Assembly: GCF_900639985.1 (NCBI RefSeq)
Contig: NZ_CAAAIM010000001.1
Span: forward strand, 1,178,001-1,242,000
Length of the DNA: 64,000 nucleotides
Source: Legionella rowbothamii
GTDB taxonomy: Bacteria; Pseudomonadota; Gammaproteobacteria; Legionellales; Legionellaceae
Reading direction: 5' to 3'
The notes beneath the pieces are model-generated. The model did no database searches and had not been told where the DNA came from. It saw nothing but the letters and a program-made list of their open reading frames with translations. The position numbers and the translations under genes were made by a program. Below are positions 55,132 to 62,832 of this stretch, piece by piece; the stretch's first letter is position 1, and each line of letters begins with the position of its first letter.

Positions 55132-56430
55132 ATGTTAACGCCAATAAAAAACAGTGGATTATTCTTCAGTTCCAAACGATTACAAATAGATAAGGTCAAT
55201 GAATTCATTCGAAAAATTAATAAGTACTATAGGTCAGATCCACAAAAGGCATTAGATTATTTAACAGAGCTTAATAACTACTATCAAAAAAGGCTTCAGA
55301 AAAATGATTTGGCCTCGACTCTTGCCATATGGTTTATTGAGAACCCTATCGAAAACATCCAAAATAAAATTCACCATCAAATAAGCAATAACCAATTGCG
55401 CGACAAAATTTTGGATCTAACAGCGCAGATACAATTGCCCACCATTTATGAGAGCTATACAGGAAAAGATAGCTTTAGGACCCTTGTAGAAGGTGAGCTT
55501 GACAAAGTCGATGAGGAGTATAAAGTCGTCTCAATAAAAAGTAATAACAATCCGATTGTGCAAGTCAATCATGAAGAAGATAGTTTCGTCGTCCGCTTTT
55601 TAAGGATGGATAAAAATGAGGAGGATTCTGGAGTTTCTCCTCGTTTTATTCGCGAGCAAATCCAAGATCTCCCCCAAATACCTCAACCTTATTTAATAGA
55701 ATTTGTTTCTGCAGATCAACAAGAAATAACTTATCTAGAATACAGTGAATTTTATGCTTCAGGTAGTTTACAAAAACATTTTGATGTATTAAGAAAAAGG
55801 AACGACTTAAAATATATTCCCACTGCAGATATTCATAAAGAACTCTTTGGTTATACAAAAAAAATAGCTGAGTTTTTTATTGCCATTAATGAAAAACAAA
55901 TTTGGTATACCGATTTAAAACCAGGAAACATATTATTAAATAATGAGCAGGGTATCGTTATTAGTGACATCAAAGGCTTAATAGCCTCTTCTGAGCTTGA
56001 AATCCCCAGCAATCGCACCAGCACCAGCCAAGCCTATTTTCAATCCAGCGTATTTAATAAAAATCAGATTAACTTAGAAAAGATTCAATGCCAGACCTTA
56101 GCTACAACACTTTATGAATTGGCTTGTGGTGAATTGCCAATGCAATTTCCTACATCTCACAGCGATTGGCGTAATATGTATAATTTTAATCACCCTGTTT
56201 TTCGTGGGGAACAAGGCCAGGAGTTACGGCAATTGATTAAGGCCTTAGTGTCTAAAGAACCTCCGTCTATGGAAGAAGTATTAGAGTTAATCAACGGGCA
56301 TGAGCTAAGAGCTAGCCCCGTATTACCGAAAAATATCTTGACTGATAAGAAAGAGAATACGTTGGACCCAGTTAGCATAATCGAGCTTTCTGCAGCGGAA
56401 GAATCAACTTCTTATGCCCGAAAGATGTAA
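55132..56430 (+). CDS. Protein-kinase-like effector (LegK-like)
   Basis: A 432-residue protein with a ~120-residue helical N-terminus and a eukaryotic-type kinase fold. YTDLKPGNILLN is the catalytic loop (Asp, Lys and Asn in place; HRD His is Tyr), and VISDIKG stands at the DFG position with Ile-Lys for Phe-Gly. The N-lobe has VVRFLRMD where the ATP-binding Lys is expected, apparently Arg. The hinge is ITYLEYSEFYASGSLQ. Legionella LegK effectors show similar divergence. Activity could be retained or the protein could be a pseudokinase. The C-terminal tail is Glu/Ser-rich. Confidence 0.7.
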   Translation: MLTPIKNSGLFFSSKRLQIDKVNEFIRKINKYYRSDPQKALDYLTELNNYYQKRLQKNDLASTLAIWFIENPIENIQNKIHHQISNNQLRDKILDLTAQIQLPTIYESYTGKDSFRTLVEGELDKVDEEYKVVSIKSNNNPIVQVNHEEDSFVVRFLRMDKNEEDSGVSPRFIREQIQDLPQIPQPYLIEFVSADQQEITYLEYSEFYASGSLQKHFDVLRKRNDLKYIPTADIHKELFGYTKKIAEFFIAINEKQIWYTDLKPGNILLNNEQGIVISDIKGLIASSELEIPSNRTSTSQAYFQSSVFNKNQINLEKIQCQTLATTLYELACGELPMQFPTSHSDWRNMYNFNHPVFRGEQGQELRQLIKALVSKEPPSMEEVLELINGHELRASPVLPKNILTDKKENTLDPVSIIELSAAEESTSYARKM

Positions 56431-56450
56431 TCGTTGGAAGTAAAAAATAC

Positions 56451-56527
56451 CGTCATTGCGAATGCAGGGAAGTAACAGTGTTAACGAAGCATCGCACGGG
56501 ATTGCTTCGCCAAGGTCCGCAATGACA
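56451..56527. repeat. GTCATTGCG-bounded inverted-repeat element
   Basis: CGTCATTGCG (56451-56460) and CGCAATGACA (56518-56527) match at 9 of 10 inverted positions. Inside, CGAAGCA and TGCTTCG (56485-56491, 56503-56509) form a second stem. This GTCATTGCGA...GCAATGAC layout is a widespread short intergenic repeat in bacteria with intracellular lifestyles. Confidence 0.65.
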
Positions 56528-56558
56528 ACGTTTTCGTTACAATTGAAAGCCTATACCT

Positions 56559-57335
56559 TTAAGCCAGGGCCCGCTCTGGCACAAATGTAATCGCTTCACG
56601 TTCAAAAGAAGACTGAATTGCGGTTAATAATTCATCACGAACCAATGCTAAATCAGTTTTTGACCAATATAACACTTTCAATTCGACGCCCTTATCCAAC
56701 ATTTGCGATAATAAAATTTTCGTGCCTGACTTGGGTGAGATATGACCACATTCATCACAAATATCTCTCAGCAGCATTTTAATATTACTAATATTATGAA
56801 TGGAATCAATACGTAAAACAATTTCATCTCGTTTTAGCGGGTAGATACTCAAGTTGGTAATTTCCGATTTAATTAAACCCTCATTAGGGATACGAATCAG
56901 ACGATTGTCACTGGTTTTGATCTTAGTTGATAACCAATCAATTGTTTCAACGGTTCCTTTAATATCTTTAATCGAAATAACATCCCCAACTTTAAAAGGA
57001 CGTTCAAATAGCAGAAAAACCCCACTAATAAGATTTGATGCGGCAGTTTGGGATGCAAAACTTAGCGCAACGGTAAATAACCCTGCCGTACCTAATAAAA
57101 TAGTAAGCTTAAACCCCATTTCATGCAGAGCAGAAACCAAAAATAATAAAAATAACCCATAATAAACAACACGACTAGAAAGCATAGCATGATGTTTTGA
57201 AAATTTATTCTCAATGAACTTTCCAACTAAAGCACTAATTTTTTTTGCAATAAAATAACCAAAAAAGAGGAGCATTAAAGAAAACGCGATATGCTCCCAC
57301 TTTAAATGCTTCAAGTATTCCAATGTATTTTCCAT
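56559..57335 (-). CDS. Small-conductance mechanosensitive channel (MscS family)
   Basis: A 258-residue MscS-type channel. Two N-terminal TM helices and the pore helix (LGTAGLFTVALSFASQTAAS) are followed by the beta domain signature LISGVFLLFERPFKVGDVIS and WLSTKIKTSDNRLIRIPNEG, ending in the alpha/beta domain. It opens on hypo-osmotic shock to release solutes. The size matches E. coli MscS. It is monocistronic. Confidence 0.9.
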   Translation of the reverse strand: MENTLEYLKHLKWEHIAFSLMLLFFGYFIAKKISALVGKFIENKFSKHHAMLSSRVVYYGLFLLFLVSALHEMGFKLTILLGTAGLFTVALSFASQTAASNLISGVFLLFERPFKVGDVISIKDIKGTVETIDWLSTKIKTSDNRLIRIPNEGLIKSEITNLSIYPLKRDEIVLRIDSIHNISNIKMLLRDICDECGHISPKSGTKILLSQMLDKGVELKVLYWSKTDLALVRDELLTAIQSSFEREAITFVPERALA

Positions 57336-57439
57336 AATGTCTCAATGTAAACAATAAAATGCACAATAATACCACAGAATAGGACAATTGTAGGGTAAGC
57401 TCTAACCATAGCCATATAGTAAAGATAAAACTACCGTCG

Positions 57440-57475
57440 CCGAATTCCTTGACCGAGAATTCGGGCCATTTTTTT
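57440..57475 (+). terminator. Plus-strand terminator-like hairpin without an upstream gene
   Basis: CCGAATTC and GAATTCGG are perfect 8-bp arms (9-nt loop), followed after GCCA by seven T on the plus strand. Both neighbouring genes are on the minus strand, so the structure has no evident coding transcript to end. Confidence 0.5.
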
Positions 57476-57520
57476 ATGGTTTACACCAACAAACAGGGAT
57501 TACTCTGATACACATAAATT

Positions 57521-57552
57521 AAAAAACCGTGAAGAGACTGCTCACGGCTTTT
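57521..57552 (-). terminator. Intrinsic terminator of the Gly/Trp/His-repeat gene
   Basis: CCGTGA and TCACGG form the stem core, extended by A-run/T-run pairing. On the minus strand it ends in six T. It lies 19 bp past the stop codon. Confidence 0.8.
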
Positions 57553-57570
57553 TGCATTTAGCTTGAAGGA

Positions 57571-57900
57571 TTAATAACAGGATTCTTGCAGCCAACAATG
57601 GCCATAGCTGTTACATACGCGAACAGTTTGGCACCCGGAGTCATAGTAATAACCTCCCAGGGGAGCACCAATTACTACACCAGGGCCCCACCAACCACCA
57701 CCACCATAGTAACCATGCCAACCGCCGCCGCCGCCGTGCCAACCGCCGCCACCGCCGTGCCAACCGCCACCACCGCCGTGCCAACCGCCGCCACCGCCGT
57801 GCCAGCCGCCGCCACCATGTGCGCTACATGCCGCACTAGCAAATAAGCCTAGAGCAAAAACCGCTGTACGTAGAACTTTACTCATCATATTTCCGCTCAT
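57571..57900 (-). CDS. Exported Gly/Trp/His-repeat protein
   Basis: A 109-residue exported protein. The signal sequence (SKVLRTAVFALGLFASAAC) is followed by four to five copies of GGGGGWH, then GWWGPGVVIGAPLGGYY and a Cys-rich end (CQTVRVCNSYGHCWLQESCY, four Cys). The Cys after SAA could be a weak lipobox. The repeated His/Trp could bind metals, and the architecture resembles Gly-rich cell-envelope proteins, but no function is known. The first ATG (GGGG 8 nt upstream) was kept; ATGs at codons 5 and 6 are alternatives. Confidence 0.7.
   Translation of the reverse strand: MSGNMMSKVLRTAVFALGLFASAACSAHGGGGWHGGGGGWHGGGGGWHGGGGGWHGGGGGWHGYYGGGGWWGPGVVIGAPLGGYYYDSGCQTVRVCNSYGHCWLQESCY
57736..57819. 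repeat. 21-bp in-frame tandem repeat inside the Gly/Trp/His gene
   Basis: The unit starting GTGCCAACCGCC recurs at 57736, 57757, 57778 and 57799, a strict 21-bp period coding for a heptapeptide. Gain or loss of units would keep the frame. Confidence 0.85.
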
Positions 57901-58075
57901 GATAGATTCCCCATTTTTATTTATTCTTTAATTTTAGTATAGCTCAGATTGTATTTAAAAATAACATTATGTACTGCATGAGATAGTATTTTACTGTTTG
58001 GTTCTGAGGTATAGATGTGTAATAATGCGGCCGCGTTTTTTCATATTAATCTTGCTTATAAAGAAGGACTTAAGA

Positions 58076-59242
58076 ATGGCTTTTGCTAAGGGAATTAATG
58101 TTTCCAAAGATAATACTCTGAATCAGAAACTACCCTTACATCAAATAGATCAGATGTGTAAAAAATTGGGAAAATTACAGCTTGACCTCGAGGCTGCAAT
58201 TGATTCATTTGCTGATAATAAAAGCGTGCTTTCGCGTGCGGCAGCGTATTGGGGGCAATGGCCACTATGGGTGCAAATCAGTGGAGGCTTATTAGTGGCA
58301 TTCTCATTCGTAATTTTCAGCATGGCGGTCAGTCTGATTGCTTTGAGCGGCTATACTGCGGTTGCGTTCTTGCTAACGGATCATCATAGCTTACTCCAGA
58401 ATAATACTCAGAGGTTTAAAACTATTATGCGAAATCTTACGAATTTGCTTGGTAATCTAATTGGTTTAATCACAAACGTCCATGAGCAATTAAAAAATGA
58501 AATTGACAGCATACAAGAAAAAAACCAACAGTTGCAACAAAATGTTGGGCATTTAAATAGGCAGACCCAAACCCTAACTGAACAAATAAATGAACTAACC
58601 GAAGCAAAAAAAAAATTACAACAGATTATAAATACTCATGAATTAACAATCACCCGCCTAAAAGACGCCAACTCAGAGCAATCCGAATTATTTCAAACCA
58701 CTCAAAACCAATTAGCGGAAGTCTCTGAGCAATCAGAAAAAACTCAGACCCAACTTTCTGAAAAAATAAATCAATTAGAAAAAATCCGCATTCAACTGGA
58801 ATCAGAACATGAACAGATGGTTCGTACCGTATCTGCGCTTAAAAACACTGTAATTTCTTTATCAAACCCTGTGCTGCTCAAAGAGGAGCATCAAGACCTA
58901 CTTAAACAAAAACTACAGGAATTTGTTACTAGTAAAGAAAAAGATCTCTCCCATTTTGCCATTAGTACCTCTCAAATAAATCTGGATCTGGAGAGTACGC
59001 AAAAACAATTACACGAATCACTACAACAACAAGCAGAGTTAAGACAAGACTTAGAAAGCTTAATAAAAGAATTTGAGCTATTAATAAGCCTCTATGACGG
59101 GCAAGCTCTAAAAACAGCTCACGGTGATCAAAAATCGTTAGAAACCTTAAAAAAGTTTAGCTTTCTTAGGCAACACAGCACTTCTTTATCATCGATCCCC
59201 CCTGAGTCCAATGAGAATAACCTTGAGAATAGCTTAAAGTAA
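58076..59242 (+). CDS. LegC-like protein: hydrophobic hairpin plus long coiled coil (putative effector)
   Basis: A 388-residue protein. Residues about 60-105 hold two adjacent hydrophobic helices (VQISGGLLVAFSFVIFSMAV; SLIALSGYTAVAFLLTD), and residues about 120-350 form an almost continuous Gln/Glu/Lys-rich coiled coil (LNRQTQTLTEQINELTEAKK). The same plan is found in LegC2/LegC3/LegC7 (Ylf) effectors, which act on host membrane fusion. The start is the ATG at 58076 with AAGGA 8 nt upstream; the frame reaching back to 57998 adds an unrelated leader. Orthology was not tested. Confidence 0.65.
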   Translation: MAFAKGINVSKDNTLNQKLPLHQIDQMCKKLGKLQLDLEAAIDSFADNKSVLSRAAAYWGQWPLWVQISGGLLVAFSFVIFSMAVSLIALSGYTAVAFLLTDHHSLLQNNTQRFKTIMRNLTNLLGNLIGLITNVHEQLKNEIDSIQEKNQQLQQNVGHLNRQTQTLTEQINELTEAKKKLQQIINTHELTITRLKDANSEQSELFQTTQNQLAEVSEQSEKTQTQLSEKINQLEKIRIQLESEHEQMVRTVSALKNTVISLSNPVLLKEEHQDLLKQKLQEFVTSKEKDLSHFAISTSQINLDLESTQKQLHESLQQQAELRQDLESLIKEFELLISLYDGQALKTAHGDQKSLETLKKFSFLRQHSTSLSSIPPESNENNLENSLK

Positions 59243-59384
59243 TTATAAACTTGTATTAAAAATTGCATTTAAAATATAACTTTATTATCATTAGTTTCAA
59301 CCTAGAAAATTAGTAACTTTCCAATACACGCTCCACAACATGTGTCCTCTATATTGTTGAAGTTACATCAATTGGCAGTAGATT

Positions 59385-59759
59385 ATGACCACGCTGGCCA
59401 AAACACATATTGAGACACTCGTAACTCACTTTTATCAAAAAGTACAAGCTGATACCCTCCTTGGACCGGTCTTTAATGAAGTAGCCCAAGTCAATTGGGA
59501 CGAGCATATTCCTCTACTATGCCAATTTTGGAATAGTGTCATGCTAAAAACCAATGAATATCACGGTAATGCCTACCAAAAGCATGTAGTACTCAAAGAA
59601 CGCACCCAAATTCAAGAAATACACTTTGTCCGGTGGCTAAATTTATTCCAACAAGAAGCGCTAAATCATCTACCCAAAGAGGCTGCTGAGCAAATAATTC
59701 AAAGAGCCAATCAAATCGCCGAATCATTAAAGTTTGGTATGTTAAAAAAGGAGAAGTGA
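59385..59759 (+). CDS. Group III truncated haemoglobin
   Basis: A 124-residue 2-on-2 globin. FYQKVQADTLLGPVF and WDEHIPLLCQFWNSVML mark the group III pattern, and IHFVRWLNLFQ carries the proximal (F8) His. Group III trHbs are tied to microaerobic growth, oxygen handling or NO. It lies 4 bp before cydP and is probably the first gene of the cyd operon. Confidence 0.9.
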   Translation: MTTLAKTHIETLVTHFYQKVQADTLLGPVFNEVAQVNWDEHIPLLCQFWNSVMLKTNEYHGNAYQKHVVLKERTQIQEIHFVRWLNLFQQEALNHLPKEAAEQIIQRANQIAESLKFGMLKKEK

Positions 59760-59763
59760 TGCA

Positions 59764-59934
59764 ATGATAAAACCACTGACTCGTGATATCTTATTGACTT
59801 TAACAGTAAAATTTTTCCTGTTATTCGTGCTGTGGGCTGTCTGTTTCAAAAATGTAGAAAAACCAAATAAAAATACGGAGCAATGGTTATTGGGCAGTAC
59901 CTATGCCAAAGAACCATCCAAAGCTCCAAAATAG
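59764..59934 (+). CDS. cydP: Cytochrome bd-associated small protein CydP
   Basis: A 56-residue single-TM protein. The first residues (MIKPLTRDILLTLTVKFFLL) match the CydP pattern: a short polar start followed by one helix (LTLTVKFFLLFVLWAVCF), and then a hydrophilic tail. It sits directly before cydA, its usual place. It is thought to stabilise or assemble the bd oxidase. The RBS is AAGGAG; the earlier ATG at 59759 gives only a dipeptide. Confidence 0.75.
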   Translation: MIKPLTRDILLTLTVKFFLLFVLWAVCFKNVEKPNKNTEQWLLGSTYAKEPSKAPK

Positions 59935-59987
59935 TGTTCTATTTATGCGACTCTGTTCCAGATTCGCTTTTACAAGTGAGGTGAACC

Positions 59988-61517
59988 ATGATACCTGGTA
60001 CTGACCTGGTAGATCTTTCCCGTCTACAATTTGCTTTAACCGCTCTTTATCATTTTCTATTTGTCCCGCTGACCTTAGGTCTGTCATTAATCCTGGCCAT
60101 TATGGAAACAGTTTATGTCATGACTGGACGTGAAATATGGCGAAAAATGGTAAAATACTGGGGCATGCTCTTCGGAATTAACTTTGTTCTTGGGGTTGCA
60201 ACAGGCTTAACGATGGAATTTCAATTCGGGACGAATTGGGCCTATTACTCCCATTATGTCGGCGATGTATTCGGCGCTCCATTAGCCCTGGAAGGAATCA
60301 TGGCATTCTTTTTGGAGGCAACCTTTGTTGGTTTGTTTTTCTTTGGCTGGGACAGATTAAGTCGAGTACAACATATGTGTTGCACCTGGATGTTGGCCTT
60401 AGGAACAAATCTCTCTGCTTTGTGGATTTTAATTGCTAATGGCTGGATGCAAAACCCGGTTGGTGCTGAATTTAACTTCCAAACCATGCGTATGGAGGTT
60501 ACCGACTTTGCTGCGGTTATATTCAATCCAGTAGCTCAAGCCAAATTCGTTCATACCATTAGTGCCGGCTATGTAACTGGATCTATTTTCGTTTTATCCA
60601 TCAGCGCCTATTTCTTATTAAGAGGACGAAACCTTGCCTTCGCTAAACGCTCCATGACGGTTGCGACGAGTTTTGGGCTAGCATCTGCCTTAGCTGTCGT
60701 AGTCTTAGGTGATGAAAGTGGCCATTTTGATTACGATGTTCAACAAATGAAATTCGCGGCAATAGAAGCGATATGGCATACCGAAAAAGCCCCTGCAGGA
60801 CTAACCTTATTTGGGCTTCCCAATGAAAAAACAATGACTACCGACTATGCAATCGAAATTCCATATGTATTAGGAATAATTGCCACCCGTAGTTTTAATC
60901 AACCCCTAGAAGGCATTACCGAACTCATTGCTCAGGGGAAAGAACGAATCAAAGAAGGAATGCTTGCTTATGAAGCCTTAACCAGACTCCAAAAAGATCC
61001 TAATGATATCCAAGCTAAAGCAGACTTTCTAGCGCACAATGCCCATTTAGGTTATGGATTGCTGTTGAAAAAATATACTGAAAATGTAGTGGACGCAAAT
61101 GAAGAGCAAATTGATAAAGCAGCCCATGATCTAAAGCCGAATGTCATCCCGCTATTCTTTTCATTCCGCATTATGGTTGCCTGTGGGTTCTTCTTTATTT
61201 TGCTCTTTGCTGTAGGCTTTTACCTATCTGCAAAACATAAATTACATACCACTCGCTGGTACCATCGTCTCGCATTCTGCGCACTTCCCTTACCTTGGCT
61301 TGCTGCAGAATTAGGCTGGGTTGTTGCCGAATATGGACGCCAACCTTGGGTGGTGCAAGGGGTATTACCCACTATGATGGGAACTTCTTCTGTCAGTACC
61401 ACACAAGTGCTTACCTCAATTTCAGGTTTTGTGCTCTTTTACAGCACGCTCGCGGTTGTTGAAGTGTATTTGATGGTTAAATACATCCGTCTTGGCCCCG
61501 ATAATATGGCTCACTAG
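59988..61517 (+). CDS. cydA: Cytochrome bd ubiquinol oxidase subunit I
   Basis: A 509-residue CydA. The N-terminal LSRLQFALTALYHFLFVPLT carries the b595/d-ligating His. GDESGHFDYDVQQMK and the long Q-loop (residues ~260-380, E. coli type) form the quinol site, and AEYGRQPWVVQGVLPT is the conserved C-terminal GRQPW box. It reduces oxygen to water with ubiquinol without pumping protons and has high affinity for oxygen. RBS GAGGTG. It is the core of the operon. Confidence 0.97.
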   Translation: MIPGTDLVDLSRLQFALTALYHFLFVPLTLGLSLILAIMETVYVMTGREIWRKMVKYWGMLFGINFVLGVATGLTMEFQFGTNWAYYSHYVGDVFGAPLALEGIMAFFLEATFVGLFFFGWDRLSRVQHMCCTWMLALGTNLSALWILIANGWMQNPVGAEFNFQTMRMEVTDFAAVIFNPVAQAKFVHTISAGYVTGSIFVLSISAYFLLRGRNLAFAKRSMTVATSFGLASALAVVVLGDESGHFDYDVQQMKFAAIEAIWHTEKAPAGLTLFGLPNEKTMTTDYAIEIPYVLGIIATRSFNQPLEGITELIAQGKERIKEGMLAYEALTRLQKDPNDIQAKADFLAHNAHLGYGLLLKKYTENVVDANEEQIDKAAHDLKPNVIPLFFSFRIMVACGFFFILLFAVGFYLSAKHKLHTTRWYHRLAFCALPLPWLAAELGWVVAEYGRQPWVVQGVLPTMMGTSSVSTTQVLTSISGFVLFYSTLAVVEVYLMVKYIRLGPDNMAH

Positions 61518-61523
61518 GAGAAG

Positions 61524-62663
61524 ATGATGCCTTTAGATTATGAAACATTACGAGTTATGTGGTGGGTACTGCTTGGAGTATTATTGATTGGTTTTGCAGT
61601 ATTTGATGGCTTTGATTTAGGGGTAGCGATGTGGCTGCCCTGGCTTTCTAAGACCGACATGGAACGCCGGATTATGATTAACAGCATTGCCCCAACGTGG
61701 GAGGGGAATCAAGTTTGGTTTATTCTCGGTGGTGGTGCTATTTTCGCGGCTTGGCCAGCCTTGTATGCTCTCTCATTCTCAGGGTTTTATTTGGCCATGT
61801 TTTTGATCTTACTGGCATTGATTTTACGTCCAGTAGGATTTAAATATCGCTCTAAAGTGAATAATCCGCTATGGCGTACGGTTTGGGACTACGCTTTATT
61901 TATTGGTGGCTTTGTCCCCGCACTTATTTTTGGGGTAGCTATAGGTAATGTATTACAAGGTGTACCCTTCCATTTTGATGTGCAATTACGTCCATTTTAT
62001 ACCGGCACTTTTTGGGCTTTGCTTAACCCTTTTGCCTTAGTTTGTGGTCTTCTCTCAGTGTTCATGTTGGCCATGCATGGGGCTTTTTTCCTTAACGCCA
62101 AAACAGAAGGCCATATACAACGCCGCGCTGTACGAGCAGGAAAAATTTGCGCCCTACTATCAATCATTATTTTCATTGCAGCAGGATTTTGGCTGCATTA
62201 TGGTATTGATGGCTATGCATTAACTGCTGTTGTACCGCATGATGGTCCATCCAATCCACTTTATAAAACAGTCAGTCTACAAGCGGATGCCTGGTTTAAT
62301 AATTATCGGAATGCGCCAATCACTATAATCGTTCCTGCCGTGGGAATTTTAGCTGCACTTTGTGCTTTGCTCACCACACGTTGGGCAAAACTTGCCTTTG
62401 TGTGCAGCGCACTGTCAGTGATTGGAATTATTGCCACCGTAGGTGTGAGCATGTTTCCATTCATACTTCCCTCCTCTACGAACCCTGAACAAAGTCTAAT
62501 CGTTTGGGATAGCTCCTCAAGCCAATTAACCCTATTTATTATGTTGGTCGGAGTAGTCATCTTCCTACCGATTGTTTTAGCGTATACCGCTTGGGTTTAT
62601 CGTGTTTTGCGTGGGAAAGTAACTGAAGAAACGATTACTAAAAATCAAGAAACGGCCTATTAG
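61524..62663 (+). CDS. cydB: Cytochrome bd ubiquinol oxidase subunit II
   Basis: A 379-residue CydB, nine-TM partner of CydA, opening with LRVMWWVLLGVLLIGFAVFD, GFDLGVAMWLPWL and the NSIAPTWEGNQVWFILGGG box. It follows cydA by 6 bp. ATGATG gives two start options; the second (61527) is better spaced from AGGAG by 3 nt. The end (VTEETITKNQETAY) is polar. It forms the heterodimer needed for haem d assembly. Confidence 0.97.
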   Translation: MMPLDYETLRVMWWVLLGVLLIGFAVFDGFDLGVAMWLPWLSKTDMERRIMINSIAPTWEGNQVWFILGGGAIFAAWPALYALSFSGFYLAMFLILLALILRPVGFKYRSKVNNPLWRTVWDYALFIGGFVPALIFGVAIGNVLQGVPFHFDVQLRPFYTGTFWALLNPFALVCGLLSVFMLAMHGAFFLNAKTEGHIQRRAVRAGKICALLSIIIFIAAGFWLHYGIDGYALTAVVPHDGPSNPLYKTVSLQADAWFNNYRNAPITIIVPAVGILAALCALLTTRWAKLAFVCSALSVIGIIATVGVSMFPFILPSSTNPEQSLIVWDSSSSQLTLFIMLVGVVIFLPIVLAYTAWVYRVLRGKVTEETITKNQETAY

Positions 62664-62674
62664 GAGGTTATTTT

Positions 62675-62785
62675 ATGTGGTATTTTTCCTGGATTTTAGG
62701 CACAGGCCTGGCCTGTGCTTTTGCAATATTAAATGCAATGTGGGTTGAGCTACGTGATAGCGATGAGCGGCCGGAAGAGGTATAA
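62675..62785 (+). CDS. cydX: Cytochrome bd oxidase small subunit CydX
   Basis: A 36-residue single-helix protein: MWYFSWILGTGLACAFAILN, then AMWVELRDSDERPEEV. The WYFSWILG start and the AMWxE junction are the CydX signature. It is required for stable bd oxidase in other proteobacteria. It lies 11 bp after cydB behind AGGAGG and is the last gene of the operon. Confidence 0.92.
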   Translation: MWYFSWILGTGLACAFAILNAMWVELRDSDERPEEV

Positions 62786-62797
62786 CCTGGCTGATGT

Positions 62798-62825
62798 ATA
62801 GGCTGGGCCGTAAAGCCCAGCCTAT
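62798..62825. repeat. Perfect ATAGGCTGGGC hairpin at the cyd/L,D-transpeptidase junction
   Basis: ATAGGCTGGGC and GCCCAGCCTAT are perfect 11-bp arms around CGTAAA. It lies between two convergent genes, 12 bp after cydX and 7 bp from the opposing stop, and may end both transcripts although no U-run follows. Confidence 0.75.
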
Positions 62826-62832
62826 CTAATAA

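Noticed and set aside
57736..57819. Tandem 21-bp repeats as a CRISPR-like array
   Set aside because: The copies are contiguous without unique spacers and are in frame within a coding sequence.
57586..57846. Ala/Thr-rich plus-strand ORF opposite the Gly/Trp/His gene
   Set aside because: It is a shadow of the GC-rich tandem repeat; the minus strand has the signal peptide, RBS and terminator.
59357..59371. FNR-like TTGAA-N5-ATCAA upstream of the haemoglobin/cyd operon
   Set aside because: The half-sites are one base too far apart for an FNR box (15 rather than 14 nt) and no FNR regulator is evident here.
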